Origin: Streptomyces paludis
GTDB lineage: Bacteria > Actinomycetota > Actinomycetes > Streptomycetales > Streptomycetaceae
NCBI RefSeq assembly: GCF_003344965.1
Contig: NZ_CP031194.1
Coordinates: forward strand, 868,001 to 932,000
Reading direction: 5' to 3'
DNA: 64,000 bases
The notes under the pieces were generated by a model that searched no databases, was not told where the DNA came from, and saw nothing but the letters and a program-made list of their open reading frames with translations. The translations under genes and the position numbers were made by a program. Positions 1 to 8,923 of this stretch are shown piece after piece. Within the stretch, counting starts at the first letter, position 1. Every line of letters begins with the position of its first letter.

Positions 1-1375
1 TCCGGGCTTCGACCACTCGGTGCTGTGCGAGTTCCGGGCCCGGCTGGCCGAGACCGACGCCACGGACCGGCTGCTGCCGGTGATGCTGTACCGGCTGACC
101 GAGGCCGGACTGCTCAAATCCGGCGGACGGCAGCGCACCGACGCGACCCACGTGCTCTCGGCGGTGCGCACGCTCAGCCGACTGGAGTTGGTGGGCGAGA
201 GCCTGCGGGCCGCCCTGGAACAGCTCGCCCAGACGGCCCCGGACTGGCTGCTTCCGTTGGTCGAGCCGGAGTGGAACAAGCGCTACGGGCGCAAGGTGGA
301 GATCGGCAAGGTACCCGGCGGGAAAGCCGGGGTCACAGCCCTGGCCGAGGCCTTCGGCCGGGACGGGCAGAAGATCCTGGCCGCCGCGTGGGCGGCCGAC
401 GCCACGCCCAGGCTCCGGACGCTGACGCAGGTGGAGATCCTGCGCCGGGTCTGGGTACACCACTATTACCGGGACTCCGGAGGGCGGCTGCGCTGGCGCG
501 ATGGCCACGCGCTGCCACCCGCGTCGTTGCGGTTCGATTCCCCTTACGACACCGATGCGCACTACTGCGTCAAACGGGACACAGCCTGGTCCGGCTACCG
601 CACCCACTTCACCGAAACATGCACGTCAGAACTGCCTGAGGTGGTCGTGCACGTGGCCACCACGATCGCCCCGGTCCAGGACGGCCAACTCACCGCCCAG
701 ATCCACGACGACCTCGCAGCGATCAACTTGACCCCGGCCGAGCACGCGGTCGACGCCGCCTACGTCAGCCCGGCGCAGATCGAACGCGCCCAGCGGATAC
801 ACAGCATCACCCTGCTCGGCCCGGTCGTGCCCGACCACAGCCACCAGGCCAGAAGCGGGGCCGGCTTCGACAAGGCCGCCTTCACCATCTACTGGGACCA
901 CCGCCGGGCCACCTGCCCCCAAGGCAACCTCAGCCGTGAGTGGCGGCCCCTGCGCATCAGCGGACACGACTACACCCAGATCAAGTTCGACAAGCCCACC
1001 TGCCTGGCCTGCCCCGTCCGCCCGCAATGCACCAACGCAGTCAGCGGTCCGCGCTCGCTCGCACTGCTGCCCACCCGCAAACTGCACGAGATTCAGCAGC
1101 ACAACCGGCTCGACCAGCGCACTGAGGACTGGCAGCGCCGTTACGCGATCCGTGCGGGCATCGAAGCCACCCTCTCCCAGAACGTCCGCACCTGCGGCCT
1201 GCGACGAACCCACTACCGAGGACTGCCAAAGACACACGTCCAGCACGTACTGACCGCGCTGGCCTGCAATGTCACCCGCATCGCCGACTGGATCGCCGAC
1301 CCGACCCGACCCCAGCGGGCACCCAGCCACTTCCGCGCCCTCTGCACCACCCTTAACTGACCCCGACAAGATCGC
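1..1375 (+). mobile_element. Right part of an IS1182-like insertion sequence
   Basis: The transposase gene and a few bases past its TGA are the visible part of the element. The right boundary is inferred only from the switch to non-transposase coding sequence just after 1360 and is uncertain by tens of bases. The left end is outside the window. Confidence 0.5.
2..1360 (+). CDS. IS1182-family transposase, 5'-truncated by window edge
   Basis: The reading frame is open from the first bases, so the true start lies outside the window; the first in-frame ATG is at 20. The N-terminal part (FDHSVLCEFRARL) resembles the helical DUF772-type domain of IS1182/IS4-like transposases. The middle holds the DDE-type segment (HAVDAAYVSPAQI). 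The C-terminal half has the cysteine-rich stretch CLACPVRPQC and the RYAIRAGIEATLSQ...RRTHYRGL ending typical of the DDE_Tnp_1_6 domain. About 450 residues are visible, close to the family norm, so only a short N-terminal piece is missing. No inverted repeat can be paired because the left end is absent. It would catalyse cut-and-paste transposition of its own element. The family call is firm; activity is unknown. Confidence 0.9.
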   Translation, partial: PGFDHSVLCEFRARLAETDATDRLLPVMLYRLTEAGLLKSGGRQRTDATHVLSAVRTLSRLELVGESLRAALEQLAQTAPDWLLPLVEPEWNKRYGRKVEIGKVPGGKAGVTALAEAFGRDGQKILAAAWAADATPRLRTLTQVEILRRVWVHHYYRDSGGRLRWRDGHALPPASLRFDSPYDTDAHYCVKRDTAWSGYRTHFTETCTSELPEVVVHVATTIAPVQDGQLTAQIHDDLAAINLTPAEHAVDAAYVSPAQIERAQRIHSITLLGPVVPDHSHQARSGAGFDKAAFTIYWDHRRATCPQGNLSREWRPLRISGHDYTQIKFDKPTCLACPVRPQCTNAVSGPRSLALLPTRKLHEIQQHNRLDQRTEDWQRRYAIRAGIEATLSQNVRTCGLRRTHYRGLPKTHVQHVLTALACNVTRIADWIADPTRPQRAPSHFRALCTTLN

Positions 1376-1648
1376 CAACAGAGTCACGGTGTTCGTTTCA
1401 ACTTGGAAGATTACAAGATCCGGGCGGCTTTCACGTTCGCACCAGTGTGGTGTGCGCACGCGAAGTACAAAACGGAAGACGGCGACCCGATCCCTCGCAC
1501 CTTTGGAAGGCATCCGACCACGCATGCCGTCTCGCGCGCTCAGTACAGCCGGATCAACGCGGTGATGGGGCTCATGCTGGTCACCTCGGTCATTAAGTTC
1601 TTCGATACGGAGATGGAGTGGCCGATCAAGCGGGTGAAGCGATCGTGA
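1361..1648 (+). pseudogene. 3' remnant of an unrecognised gene behind the IS
   Basis: Directly after the transposase stop the same frame stays open for 95 codons with no convincing start or ribosome-binding site; the first ATG is at 1403. The peptide ends YSRINAVMGLMLVTSVIKFF and looks like real protein rather than GC-shadow: its codons are lower in G+C at third positions than the neighbours. From memory this ending resembles the C-terminus of an uncharacterised Streptomyces protein family; no function can be assigned. The simplest reading is a gene whose 5' part was displaced by the adjacent insertion sequence. A small intact gene starting at 1403 is possible but lacks a visible Shine-Dalgarno sequence. 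Confidence 0.5.
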
Positions 1649-2071
1649 TTATGGGGCGCATAGTGAGCCTTCGCAACCAACCGCATCACCAAGATCGTGA
1701 AGGCTGTCCTCGTCCTTCGATTCGCCTCAACCTGAGGTTGAAAAATCCTCACCGAGGCAGGACCACTGCCGGGGCACTCGCCGCACTGCCGCTACCCGTG
1801 ACTAAGTGTTATCGGCGCAGGGGGGCACATTCTGGCCTCACGGCCATCTCGCCAAGGCCCGCTTCGACGTGTACGCCGATACCTAACGACCAGGGCAGCA
1901 ACAGCCTTGTTGCTGCTGCGACGTAGGAACACCTCGCCACGACGGTTACGCATAGTGAAAGTCTGTCGTCATGATCCGCTAACTATCTCTCTCAAGATCC
2001 GCAAACAAGCATTCTCGACGCGCTTCCGACCTGCACGGTTCAGATCATGATCCGCAAACTAAGATCCTCGG
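1649..2071. other. Gene-free, lower-GC junk between IS remnant and ArsR gene
   Basis: No convincing gene lies in these 423 bases. They contain a 15-nt palindrome TCAACCTGAGGTTGA at 1727-1741 followed by an A-run, and a hairpin CAGCAACA/TGTTGCTG at 1896-1915. A short word, gatccgcaaac or a one-base variant, recurs three times between about 1970 and 2062. The composition and dispersed repeats suggest decayed mobile-element sequence. Confidence 0.5.
1970..2062. repeat. Three dispersed copies of a gatccgc(a/t)aac word
   Basis: atgatccgctaacta (about 1971), agatccgcaaacaag (about 1996) and atgatccgcaaactaag (about 2046) share gatccgcNaac in one orientation. They lie in lower-GC DNA behind the insertion-sequence region. 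They may be remnants of mobile-element ends. Function unknown. Confidence 0.35.
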
Positions 2072-3067
2072 TCACAGAGGTGAGCCCGGCTCCGCGGCCT
2101 CCGTCACTGTCTGACCGGCCCGGGTGCGGGCGTACAGGACCTGTCTGCCCGCGCGGTGGGCGCTGACCAGTCCGGCGTTCCGCAGTGCGGTGAGGTGCTG
2201 GGAGACGCCGCCGGGGGTCAGTCCGGTGCGGCGGGCGAGTTCGGTGGTGGACGCGGGGGCGGTCAGCTCGGTCAGGATCATCGCGCGGGAGCGGCCCAGC
2301 ACCCCGGCCAGGGCGTGGGGGACGGTCGCGGGCGGGGTGTGCCAGAGCGTGCCGACGGCGCGGGGAGGATAGCGCAGCGACGGCTGCCACGGTTCGTCGA
2401 GCACGGAGAAGACGCGTGGCCAGACGAAGGCGGAGGGCACCAGCAGCAGGCCCCGGCCGTCGAGCCGGCGCGCTCCGCGCACGGTGCGGTGTTCCAGGTG
2501 CAGGGTGCCCCGGGCCCAGTTGACCCGCGGGTCGAGGTCGGTGAACAGGTGCTGCGCGCCGCCGGCGACCAGGCGGCCGGCGCGGTAGCGGATGTCGCCC
2601 TCCAGCAGGGTGAGGATGCGCGGCCAGTACGGGGCCAGCGCCAGCTCCCAGTACGCCTCGATCACGTCCGCCAGCCGCGCCAGCTCGGCGGCCGGATCGC
2701 CGCGCAGCGCCGCCATCCGCGCTTCCGGCACCCGGGCCGTGGTGCGCAGCAGCGTCGGCGGCATGGCCCGCACCGTGGCCAGCTCAAGGTCCAGCGACGG
2801 CAGCGGCGTTGTGGGCGGCGGGCAGATGAACCCCGGTACGCGGCCGGCCCAGGGCGAGGGCCCGGGCATCGGGACGAGGTCGAACAGCGGGCTCAGGTCG
2901 AGGCCGGCCGCCGCCAGCCGCGGGCGCACCTGGTCGGCCCAGGAGCGGTGCAGGCCCTGTGCGTCCGCCCCTTTGAGCACCCGGACGCTGGTCACCACCT
3001 CCCACAGCGGGGAGATCGCGAAGCGGGTGCGGGCCACGTCCTCCGGGGCGAATTCGATCTCGATCAT
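2072..3067 (-). CDS. ArsR-family transcriptional regulator with DUF5937-like sensor domain
   Basis: This 331-residue protein has a long N-terminal region (MIEIEFAPEDVARTRFAISP, then SPLWEVVTSVRVL) typical of the DUF5937 domain of actinobacterial ArsR-like regulators. A C-terminal winged helix follows (about residues 255-325) with the recognition segment RRTGLTPGGVSQHLTALRNA. No metal-binding cysteines are seen in the DNA-binding helix, so metal sensing is not indicated. It is divergent from the MFS exporter gene with only 56 bp between the starts. By analogy with such pairs it probably represses that exporter and itself from the shared promoter. The ligand cannot be deduced. Confidence 0.85.
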   Translation of the reverse strand: MIEIEFAPEDVARTRFAISPLWEVVTSVRVLKGADAQGLHRSWADQVRPRLAAAGLDLSPLFDLVPMPGPSPWAGRVPGFICPPPTTPLPSLDLELATVRAMPPTLLRTTARVPEARMAALRGDPAAELARLADVIEAYWELALAPYWPRILTLLEGDIRYRAGRLVAGGAQHLFTDLDPRVNWARGTLHLEHRTVRGARRLDGRGLLLVPSAFVWPRVFSVLDEPWQPSLRYPPRAVGTLWHTPPATVPHALAGVLGRSRAMILTELTAPASTTELARRTGLTPGGVSQHLTALRNAGLVSAHRAGRQVLYARTRAGQTVTEAAEPGSPL

Positions 3068-3123
3068 TCAGCTCAGCGTAAATCTCTGTGGAGAGCCGCG
3101 CGGCGTCCCGCACCGTACGCCGC

Positions 3124-4389
3124 ATGACCGTAGTCCCGGATTCCCCGTGGCGCATGGGCGCCTTCCGCACGCTCTTCGCCGCCAGCGCCCTCAGTCACCT
3201 CGGCAGCAACATCGGTTATGTGGCGATACCGCTGCTCGCCGTCACCACGCTCGACGCCGGCCCTGGCCAGGCCGGGGCGCTGGCCGCGCTGTCCACCGCC
3301 GCCTTCCTACTGATCGGGCTGCCCGCGGGCGCGTGGGTGGACCGGCTGCCCGGGCGCCGCCTGCTGGTGGCCGCCGACGCCGCTCGCGCGGCCCTGCTCG
3401 CCTCGATTCCGCTGGCCTGGTGGCTGGGCGTGCTGTCGCTGCCGCAGCTGTACGCGGTGGTGCTGCTGACCGGCTGTGCCACCGTGTTCTTCGACGTCGG
3501 CTCGCAGAGCGTCCTGCCCGAACTGGTCGGCCGCGAGCGCCTGGTGCCGGCGAACGCCGCCGTCGTCAGCCTGATGGCCGGCGCCAACATCGCCGGCCGC
3601 GGCGCCGGCGGCTTCATGGTCCAGCTCCTCACAGCACCCCTGGCAATCCTCTGCGGTGCCCTCGCGTACCTCGCCTCCGCCTGCGGGCTCACCCGTATCG
3701 CCCGCCACCGCGCCCGCCCGGAGCCCGCGACCGCCGGGCGACGGCTGCGGACCGAGATCACGGAAGGGCTGCGCCATGTCCTCGGCACGCGCGAGCTGCG
3801 GCCCCTGGCGCTCGCCGCGACCCTCACCAACCTCGGCGCACAGATGATCAACGCCATGCTGCCGGTGCTGTTCACCCGCGAACTGGACCTGCCCGCCGGA
3901 GCGCTGGGCCTGTACTGGGCAGCCGGCGGCCTGGGCATCCTGCTCGGTGCCCGCCTCGCCCGCCCCCTCGCCGCCCGCCTCGGCCACGGCCGCGCCATGG
4001 CCCTGGCCGGGCTGTGGTGCGCACCCGCCGCGCCGGCCATCGCGCTGGTCGGCACCGGCCCGTGGCTGTGGGTGGCGGGCGCCGCGTGGCTGGTCACCAT
4101 GACCAGGACAGGCATCGACAACGTCCTCGGCGTCACCTTGCGCCAGCACCTGACCCCGGACCCGCTGCTCGGCCGTATGAACGCCACCTTCCGCTTCCTG
4201 CTCACCGGCGCCCTGGCCATCGGGTCCGCCCTGGGCGGCCTCATCGGTGAGGCCGCGAACGTACGCATCGTCGTGTGGGCAGGCGCGATGTGCCTGGCCG
4301 GCGCCTTCCTCCCGGTCTTCTGCTCCCCCATCCGCGCGCTCCGGGAACTGCCGTCCGCTCCGGCAGGGGCCAACCGGAGCGCTCAGTGA
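3124..4389 (+). CDS. MFS transporter (probable drug efflux)
   Basis: This 421-residue major facilitator superfamily protein has about 12 hydrophobic segments. The first begins GAFRTLFAASALSHLGSN, and the cytoplasmic loop 2-3 motif appears as GAWVDRLPGRRLL (the MFS motif A equivalent). The family is that of MFS_3/enterobactin-exporter-like efflux pumps. I chose the ATG at 3124, which gives the normal short N-terminus; a GTG at 3088 would add 12 residues that overlap the divergent promoter region, and neither start has a strong Shine-Dalgarno. The divergent ArsR gene is the likely regulator. Substrate unknown; export of a toxic or antibiotic-like compound is inferred from family and context only. 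Confidence 0.85.
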   Translation: MTVVPDSPWRMGAFRTLFAASALSHLGSNIGYVAIPLLAVTTLDAGPGQAGALAALSTAAFLLIGLPAGAWVDRLPGRRLLVAADAARAALLASIPLAWWLGVLSLPQLYAVVLLTGCATVFFDVGSQSVLPELVGRERLVPANAAVVSLMAGANIAGRGAGGFMVQLLTAPLAILCGALAYLASACGLTRIARHRARPEPATAGRRLRTEITEGLRHVLGTRELRPLALAATLTNLGAQMINAMLPVLFTRELDLPAGALGLYWAAGGLGILLGARLARPLAARLGHGRAMALAGLWCAPAAPAIALVGTGPWLWVAGAAWLVTMTRTGIDNVLGVTLRQHLTPDPLLGRMNATFRFLLTGALAIGSALGGLIGEAANVRIVVWAGAMCLAGAFLPVFCSPIRALRELPSAPAGANRSAQ

Positions 4390-4457
4390 CTCTGGTCAGT
4401 GGTTCGCAGGGGCGGGATGCTCGGGACAGCATCGCCCACCAGGGAGGGACAACCGCC

Positions 4458-5426
4458 ATGAAGGCCATCGCCCAGGACCCGTACGGCACCGCTGACGGTC
4501 TGGAATTACGGGACATCGACCGGCCCGTACCGCGGGACGACGAAGTACTGATCCAGGTGCGCGCCGCCGGGGTGGATCCGAGCATTCTGCATCTGATGAC
4601 GGGCAAGCCCTACATCGCCCGCCTCGCCCTGGGACTCCGCAGGCCCAAGAACCCGGTGCGCGGCTGGGACGTCGCCGGAGTGGTCGAGACGGTCGGCGCG
4701 AAGGTGACGGGGTTCGCGCCGGGTGACGAGGTCTTCGGCAGCGGCGACGGCTCGCTCGCCGAGTACACCCGCGCCCGGGCCGACAAGCTCGCGCCCAAGC
4801 CCGGCAACCTCAGCTTCGAACAGGCCGCCGCCCTCCCCGTCTCCGGGGTCACCGCCTACCAGGCCTTCAGCGGCAAGGCGCGCCCGCGGCCGGGGCAGCG
4901 GGTCCTCGTCATCGGCGCCTCCGGTGGCGTCGGGAGCTACGCCGTCCAGCTCGCCGTCTCGTACGGGGCCGAGGTCACCGCCGTCTGCGGGCCCGGCGCG
5001 GCGGACTTCGTACGGTCCCTGGGCGCGAGCGGCGTCATCGACTACACCAGCCAGGAGATCACCGACAGCGAGCACCGGTTCGACGTCGTTCTCGACACCG
5101 CCGGGAACCGCCCGCTGTCCCTGCTGCGCCGCGTACTCACCCCGAAGGGGATCCTGCTCATGGCCGGTGGCGAGGACGCCGGCGACTGGGTGGGGGGCCT
5201 GGGCCGTCAGCTGCGCGGCTACGCGCTCTCGCCGTTCCTCGCGCAGACGCTGAGCAGTGTGATCGCGGTGGTGCGCGCCGAGGATCTGCTGGCCCTCAAG
5301 GGCCTCGCCGAGGACGGCACGATCACCCCGGCCGTCGACCGTGTCTATCCGCTCTCCGAAGGCGTCGCCGCGATTCGGCACCTGGAGACGGGCCATCCCC
5401 GGGGCAAGATCGTCGTGACCGTATGA
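4458..5426 (+). CDS. NAD(P)-dependent alcohol dehydrogenase, quinone-oxidoreductase type MDR
   Basis: This 322-residue zinc-independent medium-chain dehydrogenase/reductase is preceded by gggaggga before ATG 4458. The N-terminal GroES-like domain (VRGWDVAGVVETVGAKV) is followed by the Rossmann nucleotide-binding motif VIGASGGVGSYAVQLA at about residues 153-168. The structural-zinc cysteines of true alcohol dehydrogenases are absent, which places it with quinone oxidoreductases/zeta-crystallin-like enzymes. It would reduce quinones or enals with NADPH. It lies 68 bp after the MFS gene on the same strand and may be co-transcribed with it and with the following DUF1059 gene. Physiological substrate unknown. 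Confidence 0.85.
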   Translation: MKAIAQDPYGTADGLELRDIDRPVPRDDEVLIQVRAAGVDPSILHLMTGKPYIARLALGLRRPKNPVRGWDVAGVVETVGAKVTGFAPGDEVFGSGDGSLAEYTRARADKLAPKPGNLSFEQAAALPVSGVTAYQAFSGKARPRPGQRVLVIGASGGVGSYAVQLAVSYGAEVTAVCGPGAADFVRSLGASGVIDYTSQEITDSEHRFDVVLDTAGNRPLSLLRRVLTPKGILLMAGGEDAGDWVGGLGRQLRGYALSPFLAQTLSSVIAVVRAEDLLALKGLAEDGTITPAVDRVYPLSEGVAAIRHLETGHPRGKIVVTV

Positions 5427-5477
5427 GCTGAGGAGGCGGCGCGCGCGGGTGGACACTGGAAGGAGGAGGTGTGAGCG

Positions 5478-5669
5478 ATGCGCAAAGTAGCCGACTGCCG
5501 GGACTTCCCCAGCGAGACGCAGTGCACCCTCGCCATCACCGGCGAGGAGGACGAGGTCGTCCGCGCCGCGGGTGAACACGCCGCTTCCGTGCACGGGCAC
5601 GAGAACACCGCGGAGCTGCGGGACCGGATCAGGACCATGCTCAAGGACGAGGCTCCGCAGCACGCCTGA
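5478..5669 (+). CDS. DUF1059 small protein
   Basis: This 63-residue protein begins MRKVADCRDFPSETQCTLAI and fits the DUF1059 family: a short protein with two conserved cysteines (C7 and C16), a GEEDEV turn, a conserved histidine (AAEH/HAASVHGH) and a final helix. Members have no established biochemical role; the Cys/His set suggests metal binding or redox function, which is inference. The ggaggaggtg sequence just upstream is a strong ribosome-binding site. It sits 51 bp behind the alcohol dehydrogenase on the same strand. Confidence 0.85.
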   Translation: MRKVADCRDFPSETQCTLAITGEEDEVVRAAGEHAASVHGHENTAELRDRIRTMLKDEAPQHA

Positions 5670-5768
5670 CCCGGCACCCGCGGGATGCCGTGGCCATCAC
5701 CCGCGCGAAACCCCCGGCCGCCCGGCGAGTCCCACCGGGCGGCCGGCGCGTGCCCGGTTCGTACGGGT

Positions 5769-6608
5769 TCAGCTCTGCGCGGCCCGTGTCGCGTCGCCCA
5801 CCTCGAAGACGGTGCCGAACGGGTCGGTGAGGGTCACCATCCGGGCGTAGAACGTGTCGTGCGGTGTGCCCGCGGCGCCGCCGGCCGCGACCGCCCGCTC
5901 CGCCGCCGCGTCGGCGTCCGCCACGGCGAACAGGGTCCCCCAGGCGGCGGCCGGTGCGGCCGGGTCGCCCAGGATGCCGCCGATCTCGTGGCCGTCCGGG
6001 CGGCGCAGGAAGGTGAAGTCGGTGCCGGGGAGGTCGTCGTTGCCGTCCAGCGTGTAGTCGAAGACCGCCGGGTAGAAGGCGCGCGCCGGGGCCGGGTCGG
6101 GGGTGACGAGATCGTTCCGTACGAGACTGCCGGGTTCGAAGACGATCTCGTAGCCGAGCCGGGCCCGCCCCTGCCACAGCGCGAACTCGGCGCCGGAGGG
6201 GTCCAGCACCCGGGCCGACCGGCCCCGGTCGCCGATGTCCGCCGGCGGCTGGAGCAGGGTGCCGCCCGCGCCGGTGACACGCTTCGCGGTGGCGTCGCAG
6301 TCGTCGGTGGCCAGATACACCCGCCACAGCCGGGGTCCCGAAGCGTCGGGTACGGGGTTGAGGCCCGCGACCGGCCGGCCGCGCAGCAGGCACAGGGTGT
6401 ACGGCTCCGGGCCGGCCGGCGCCGAGCCGCCACCGTTGTCGCCGTCGCCGTCGCCTGCACCGTCGGCGTCACCGGCCGTCGGTGATCCGGCCGCGTACTC
6501 CCAGCCGAACAGCGCGCCGTAGAACTCCTTCGCCCGCGCCAGGTCGGGGACGTCCAGGTCGGTCCAGGTGGGGGTGCCGGTCGGCGGATTGCTCGTCACG
6601 TAGCTCAC
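5769..6608 (-). CDS. VOC-family protein with two glyoxalase-like domains
   Basis: This 279-residue protein starts MSYVTSNPPTGTPTWTDLDV and holds two vicinal-oxygen-chelate repeats. The first (about residues 12-125) opens with PTWTDLDVPDLARAKEFYGALFGWEY. The second (about 150-275) contains NDLVTPDPAPARAFYPAVFDY and ends DPFGTVFEVGDA. A low-complexity Gly/Asp stretch lies near residues 45-65. Streptomyces proteins of this kind are usually annotated as glyoxalase/bleomycin-resistance-like or hydroxylase-like; metal dependence and substrate are unknown. The start has gaggctcc-type spacing upstream and is well placed for the conserved N-terminus. It is transcribed divergently from recQ. Confidence 0.85.
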   Translation of the reverse strand: MSYVTSNPPTGTPTWTDLDVPDLARAKEFYGALFGWEYAAGSPTAGDADGAGDGDGDNGGGSAPAGPEPYTLCLLRGRPVAGLNPVPDASGPRLWRVYLATDDCDATAKRVTGAGGTLLQPPADIGDRGRSARVLDPSGAEFALWQGRARLGYEIVFEPGSLVRNDLVTPDPAPARAFYPAVFDYTLDGNDDLPGTDFTFLRRPDGHEIGGILGDPAAPAAAWGTLFAVADADAAAERAVAAGGAAGTPHDTFYARMVTLTDPFGTVFEVGDATRAAQS

Positions 6609-6743
6609 GGGGAGGCTCCTCTGTTCGGGCCGTACGGTCGACTTTGGCCGTGTGTTCGACGCTAGAACCCCTACAGGTCAGGGCCTGTCCTAGTTCACGC
6701 ATCGGCCGCCCCGGGCGCCTCCCCCGCCTCGTAGACTCGACGG

Positions 6744-8837
6744 ATGAGCGCTCCCGATGCCGACACCCGTGCCGTAGACGATCCCGCTGATGCCGCAAAC
6801 GGTCCCGATGTCCTCGCCGACCTCCCCGCGGACCTCCCCTCCGGGACGGCGGCGGCCGAGCCCGACGAGGCGCTGGCCGTCCTGCGGCGCGTCTTCGGCT
6901 ACGACTCCTTCCGCGGGAGCCAGGCGGAGATCATCGCGCAGGTGGTCGACGGCGGCGACGCCCTCGTGCTCATGCCGACCGGCGGCGGGAAGTCGCTCTG
7001 CTACCAGATCCCCTCGCTGGTCCGCAAAGGCGTCGGGGTCGTCGTCTCCCCGCTCATCGCGCTCATGCAGGACCAGGTCGACGCCCTGCGGGCGCTCGGG
7101 GTGCGGGCCGGGTTCCTGAACTCCACGCAGGACTTCGAGGAACGGCGGCTCGTGGAGAGCGAGTTCCTCGCCGGTGAGCTGGATCTGCTCTATCTGGCGC
7201 CGGAGCGGCTGCGCGTCGAGTCGACCGTACGGCTGCTGGAGCGCGGCACGATCGCGCTGTTCGCCATCGACGAGGCGCACTGTGTGGCGCAGTGGGGCCA
7301 CGACTTCCGCCCCGACTATCTCGCCCTGTCCTCGCTGCACGAGCGCTGGCCCGATGTGCCGCGGATCGCGCTGACCGCGACCGCCACCGAGGCCACGCAC
7401 CAGGAGATCGCGTCCCGGCTGAAGCTTCAGGACGCCCGGCACTTCGTGGCGAGCTTCGACCGGCCCAACATCCAGTACCGCATCGCGCCCAAGGACGACC
7501 CCAAGCGCCAACTGCTCCAGCTGCTGCGCGCCGAGCACCCCGGCGACGCGGGCATCGTCTACTGCCTCTCGCGGGCCTCGGTGGAGAAGACCGCCGAATT
7601 CCTCGTGAAGAACGGGGTCGACGCGCTGCCGTACCACGCGGGGCTCGACGCGCGCGTACGGGCGGCGAACCAGTCGCGCTTCCTGCGGGAGGACGGCATG
7701 GTGATGGTCGCGACGATCGCGTTCGGCATGGGCATCGACAAGCCGGACGTGCGCTTCGTCGCCCATCTCGATCTGCCGAAGTCCGTCGAGGGGTACTACC
7801 AGGAGACGGGCCGCGCCGGGCGCGACGGGCTGCCGTCCACCGCCTGGCTCGCGTACGGGCTCCAGGACGTCGTCCAGCAGCGCAAGATGATCGACACCTC
7901 CGAGGGCGACGAGGCGCACCGGCGGCGGCTGGGCCAGCATGTCGACGCGATGCTGGCGCTCTGCGAGACGGTCGAGTGCCGGCGGGTCCAGCTCCTCGCG
8001 TACTTCGGGCAGCCGAGCACCGCGTGCGGCAACTGCGACACGTGTCTGACGCCCGCCGAGTCGTGGGACGGCACCGTCCCGGCGCAGAAGCTGCTGTCGA
8101 CGGTGGTACGGCTGAAGCGTGAACGGAACCAGAAGTTCGGCGCCGGGCAGATCACGGACATCCTGCTGGGCAAGAAGACCGCGAAGGTCATCCAGTTCGA
8201 CCATGACGCGCTCAGTGTGTTCGGCATCGGTACGGAGCTGCGCGAGGCCGAATGGCGCGGTGTGGCAAGGCAGTTGCTGGCCCAGGGGCTGATCGCGGTC
8301 GAGGGCGACTACGGCACGCTGGTCCTGACGGAGGGCAGCCGCGAGGTCCTGGGCGGGCGGCGGCCGGTCGTGCTGCGGCGAGAGCCGGAGAAGGCCGCGC
8401 GGGCGGCGAAGGCGCCGCGCGAGAAGACGTCGAAGGGGCGCGCGGCGCCCGTCGATCTGCCGGCCGAGGCGCTGCCGGTCTTCGAGTCGCTGCGCGCCTG
8501 GCGCGGGGCGACGGCGAAGGAGCAGGGCGTGCCCGCGTACGTCATCTTCCATGACGCGACGCTGCGGGCGATCGCGCTGCTGGGGCCGTCGACGCTGGCG
8601 GAACTGGGCACGGTGACGGGGGTCGGCGAGAACAAGCTGGCGAAGTACGGGGAGCAGATCCTGGAGACGCTGGGGGGCCAGGACATGGGCGAGGACCCGC
8701 GCCCGGCCCAGGTCCCGGCCCAGGCCCAGGCCCCGGGCCCGGAGCAGGCCGCGGGCGGTCGGCGTGCCGCGGCCCCGGACCCGGACTCGGCCTGGGGCGA
8801 CGACTGGGACATGGAGCCGGACCCGGACATGGAGTGA
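6744..8837 (+). CDS. recQ: RecQ-family ATP-dependent DNA helicase
   Basis: This 697-residue helicase has Walker [15 protein letters not shown] (about residues 77-90), DEAH box [19 protein letters not shown] with the aromatic-rich loop, and motif [12 protein letters not shown]. The RecQ zinc site is [10 protein letters not shown]...CGNCDTC, followed by the winged-helix RQC region and an HRDC domain (about 575-645). The last 50 residues are low complexity (alternating PAQ and PDPDME). It unwinds DNA 3'-5' in recombination and repair. An acidic N-terminal extension of about 40 residues precedes the helicase core. A tandem 21-bp repeat begins in the final codons and continues past the stop. Confidence 0.95.
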   Translation: MSAPDADTRAVDDPADAANGPDVLADLPADLPSGTAAAEPDEALAVLRRVFGYDSFRGSQAEIIAQVVDGGDALVLMPTGGGKSLCYQIPSLVRKGVGVVVSPLIALMQDQVDALRALGVRAGFLNSTQDFEERRLVESEFLAGELDLLYLAPERLRVESTVRLLERGTIALFAIDEAHCVAQWGHDFRPDYLALSSLHERWPDVPRIALTATATEATHQEIASRLKLQDARHFVASFDRPNIQYRIAPKDDPKRQLLQLLRAEHPGDAGIVYCLSRASVEKTAEFLVKNGVDALPYHAGLDARVRAANQSRFLREDGMVMVATIAFGMGIDKPDVRFVAHLDLPKSVEGYYQETGRAGRDGLPSTAWLAYGLQDVVQQRKMIDTSEGDEAHRRRLGQHVDAMLALCETVECRRVQLLAYFGQPSTACGNCDTCLTPAESWDGTVPAQKLLSTVVRLKRERNQKFGAGQITDILLGKKTAKVIQFDHDALSVFGIGTELREAEWRGVARQLLAQGLIAVEGDYGTLVLTEGSREVLGGRRPVVLRREPEKAARAAKAPREKTSKGRAAPVDLPAEALPVFESLRAWRGATAKEQGVPAYVIFHDATLRAIALLGPSTLAELGTVTGVGENKLAKYGEQILETLGGQDMGEDPRPAQVPAQAQAPGPEQAAGGRRAAAPDPDSAWGDDWDMEPDPDME

Positions 8838-8899
8838 CCGGCTTGGATACGGGGTGGTCCGACCCGGGCACGGAATGATCCGACCCGGGTACGGAGTGA
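8817..8899 (+). repeat. Tandem 21-bp repeat across the recQ stop codon
   Basis: Two almost identical 21-nt units (8858-8878 and 8879-8899, each with gacccggg followed by acgga and tga) follow a partial unit and the last seven codons of recQ, which have the same pattern (ccggacccggacatggag tga). The unit length keeps the reading frame, and each unit ends in a TGA-like triplet. This is probably slippage or unequal crossing-over at the gene end. Confidence 0.6.
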
Positions 8900-8923
8900 T
8901 CCGCAGGCCCGCGAACCCGCCGG

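Noticed and set aside
1618..1926. 102-codon plus frame in the debris region
   Set aside because: No ribosome-binding site, no recognisable domain, and it runs over palindromes; treated as mobile-element residue.
2592..4250. 552-codon plus frame over arsR and MFS genes
   Set aside because: Shadow frame; incompatible with both recognised genes.
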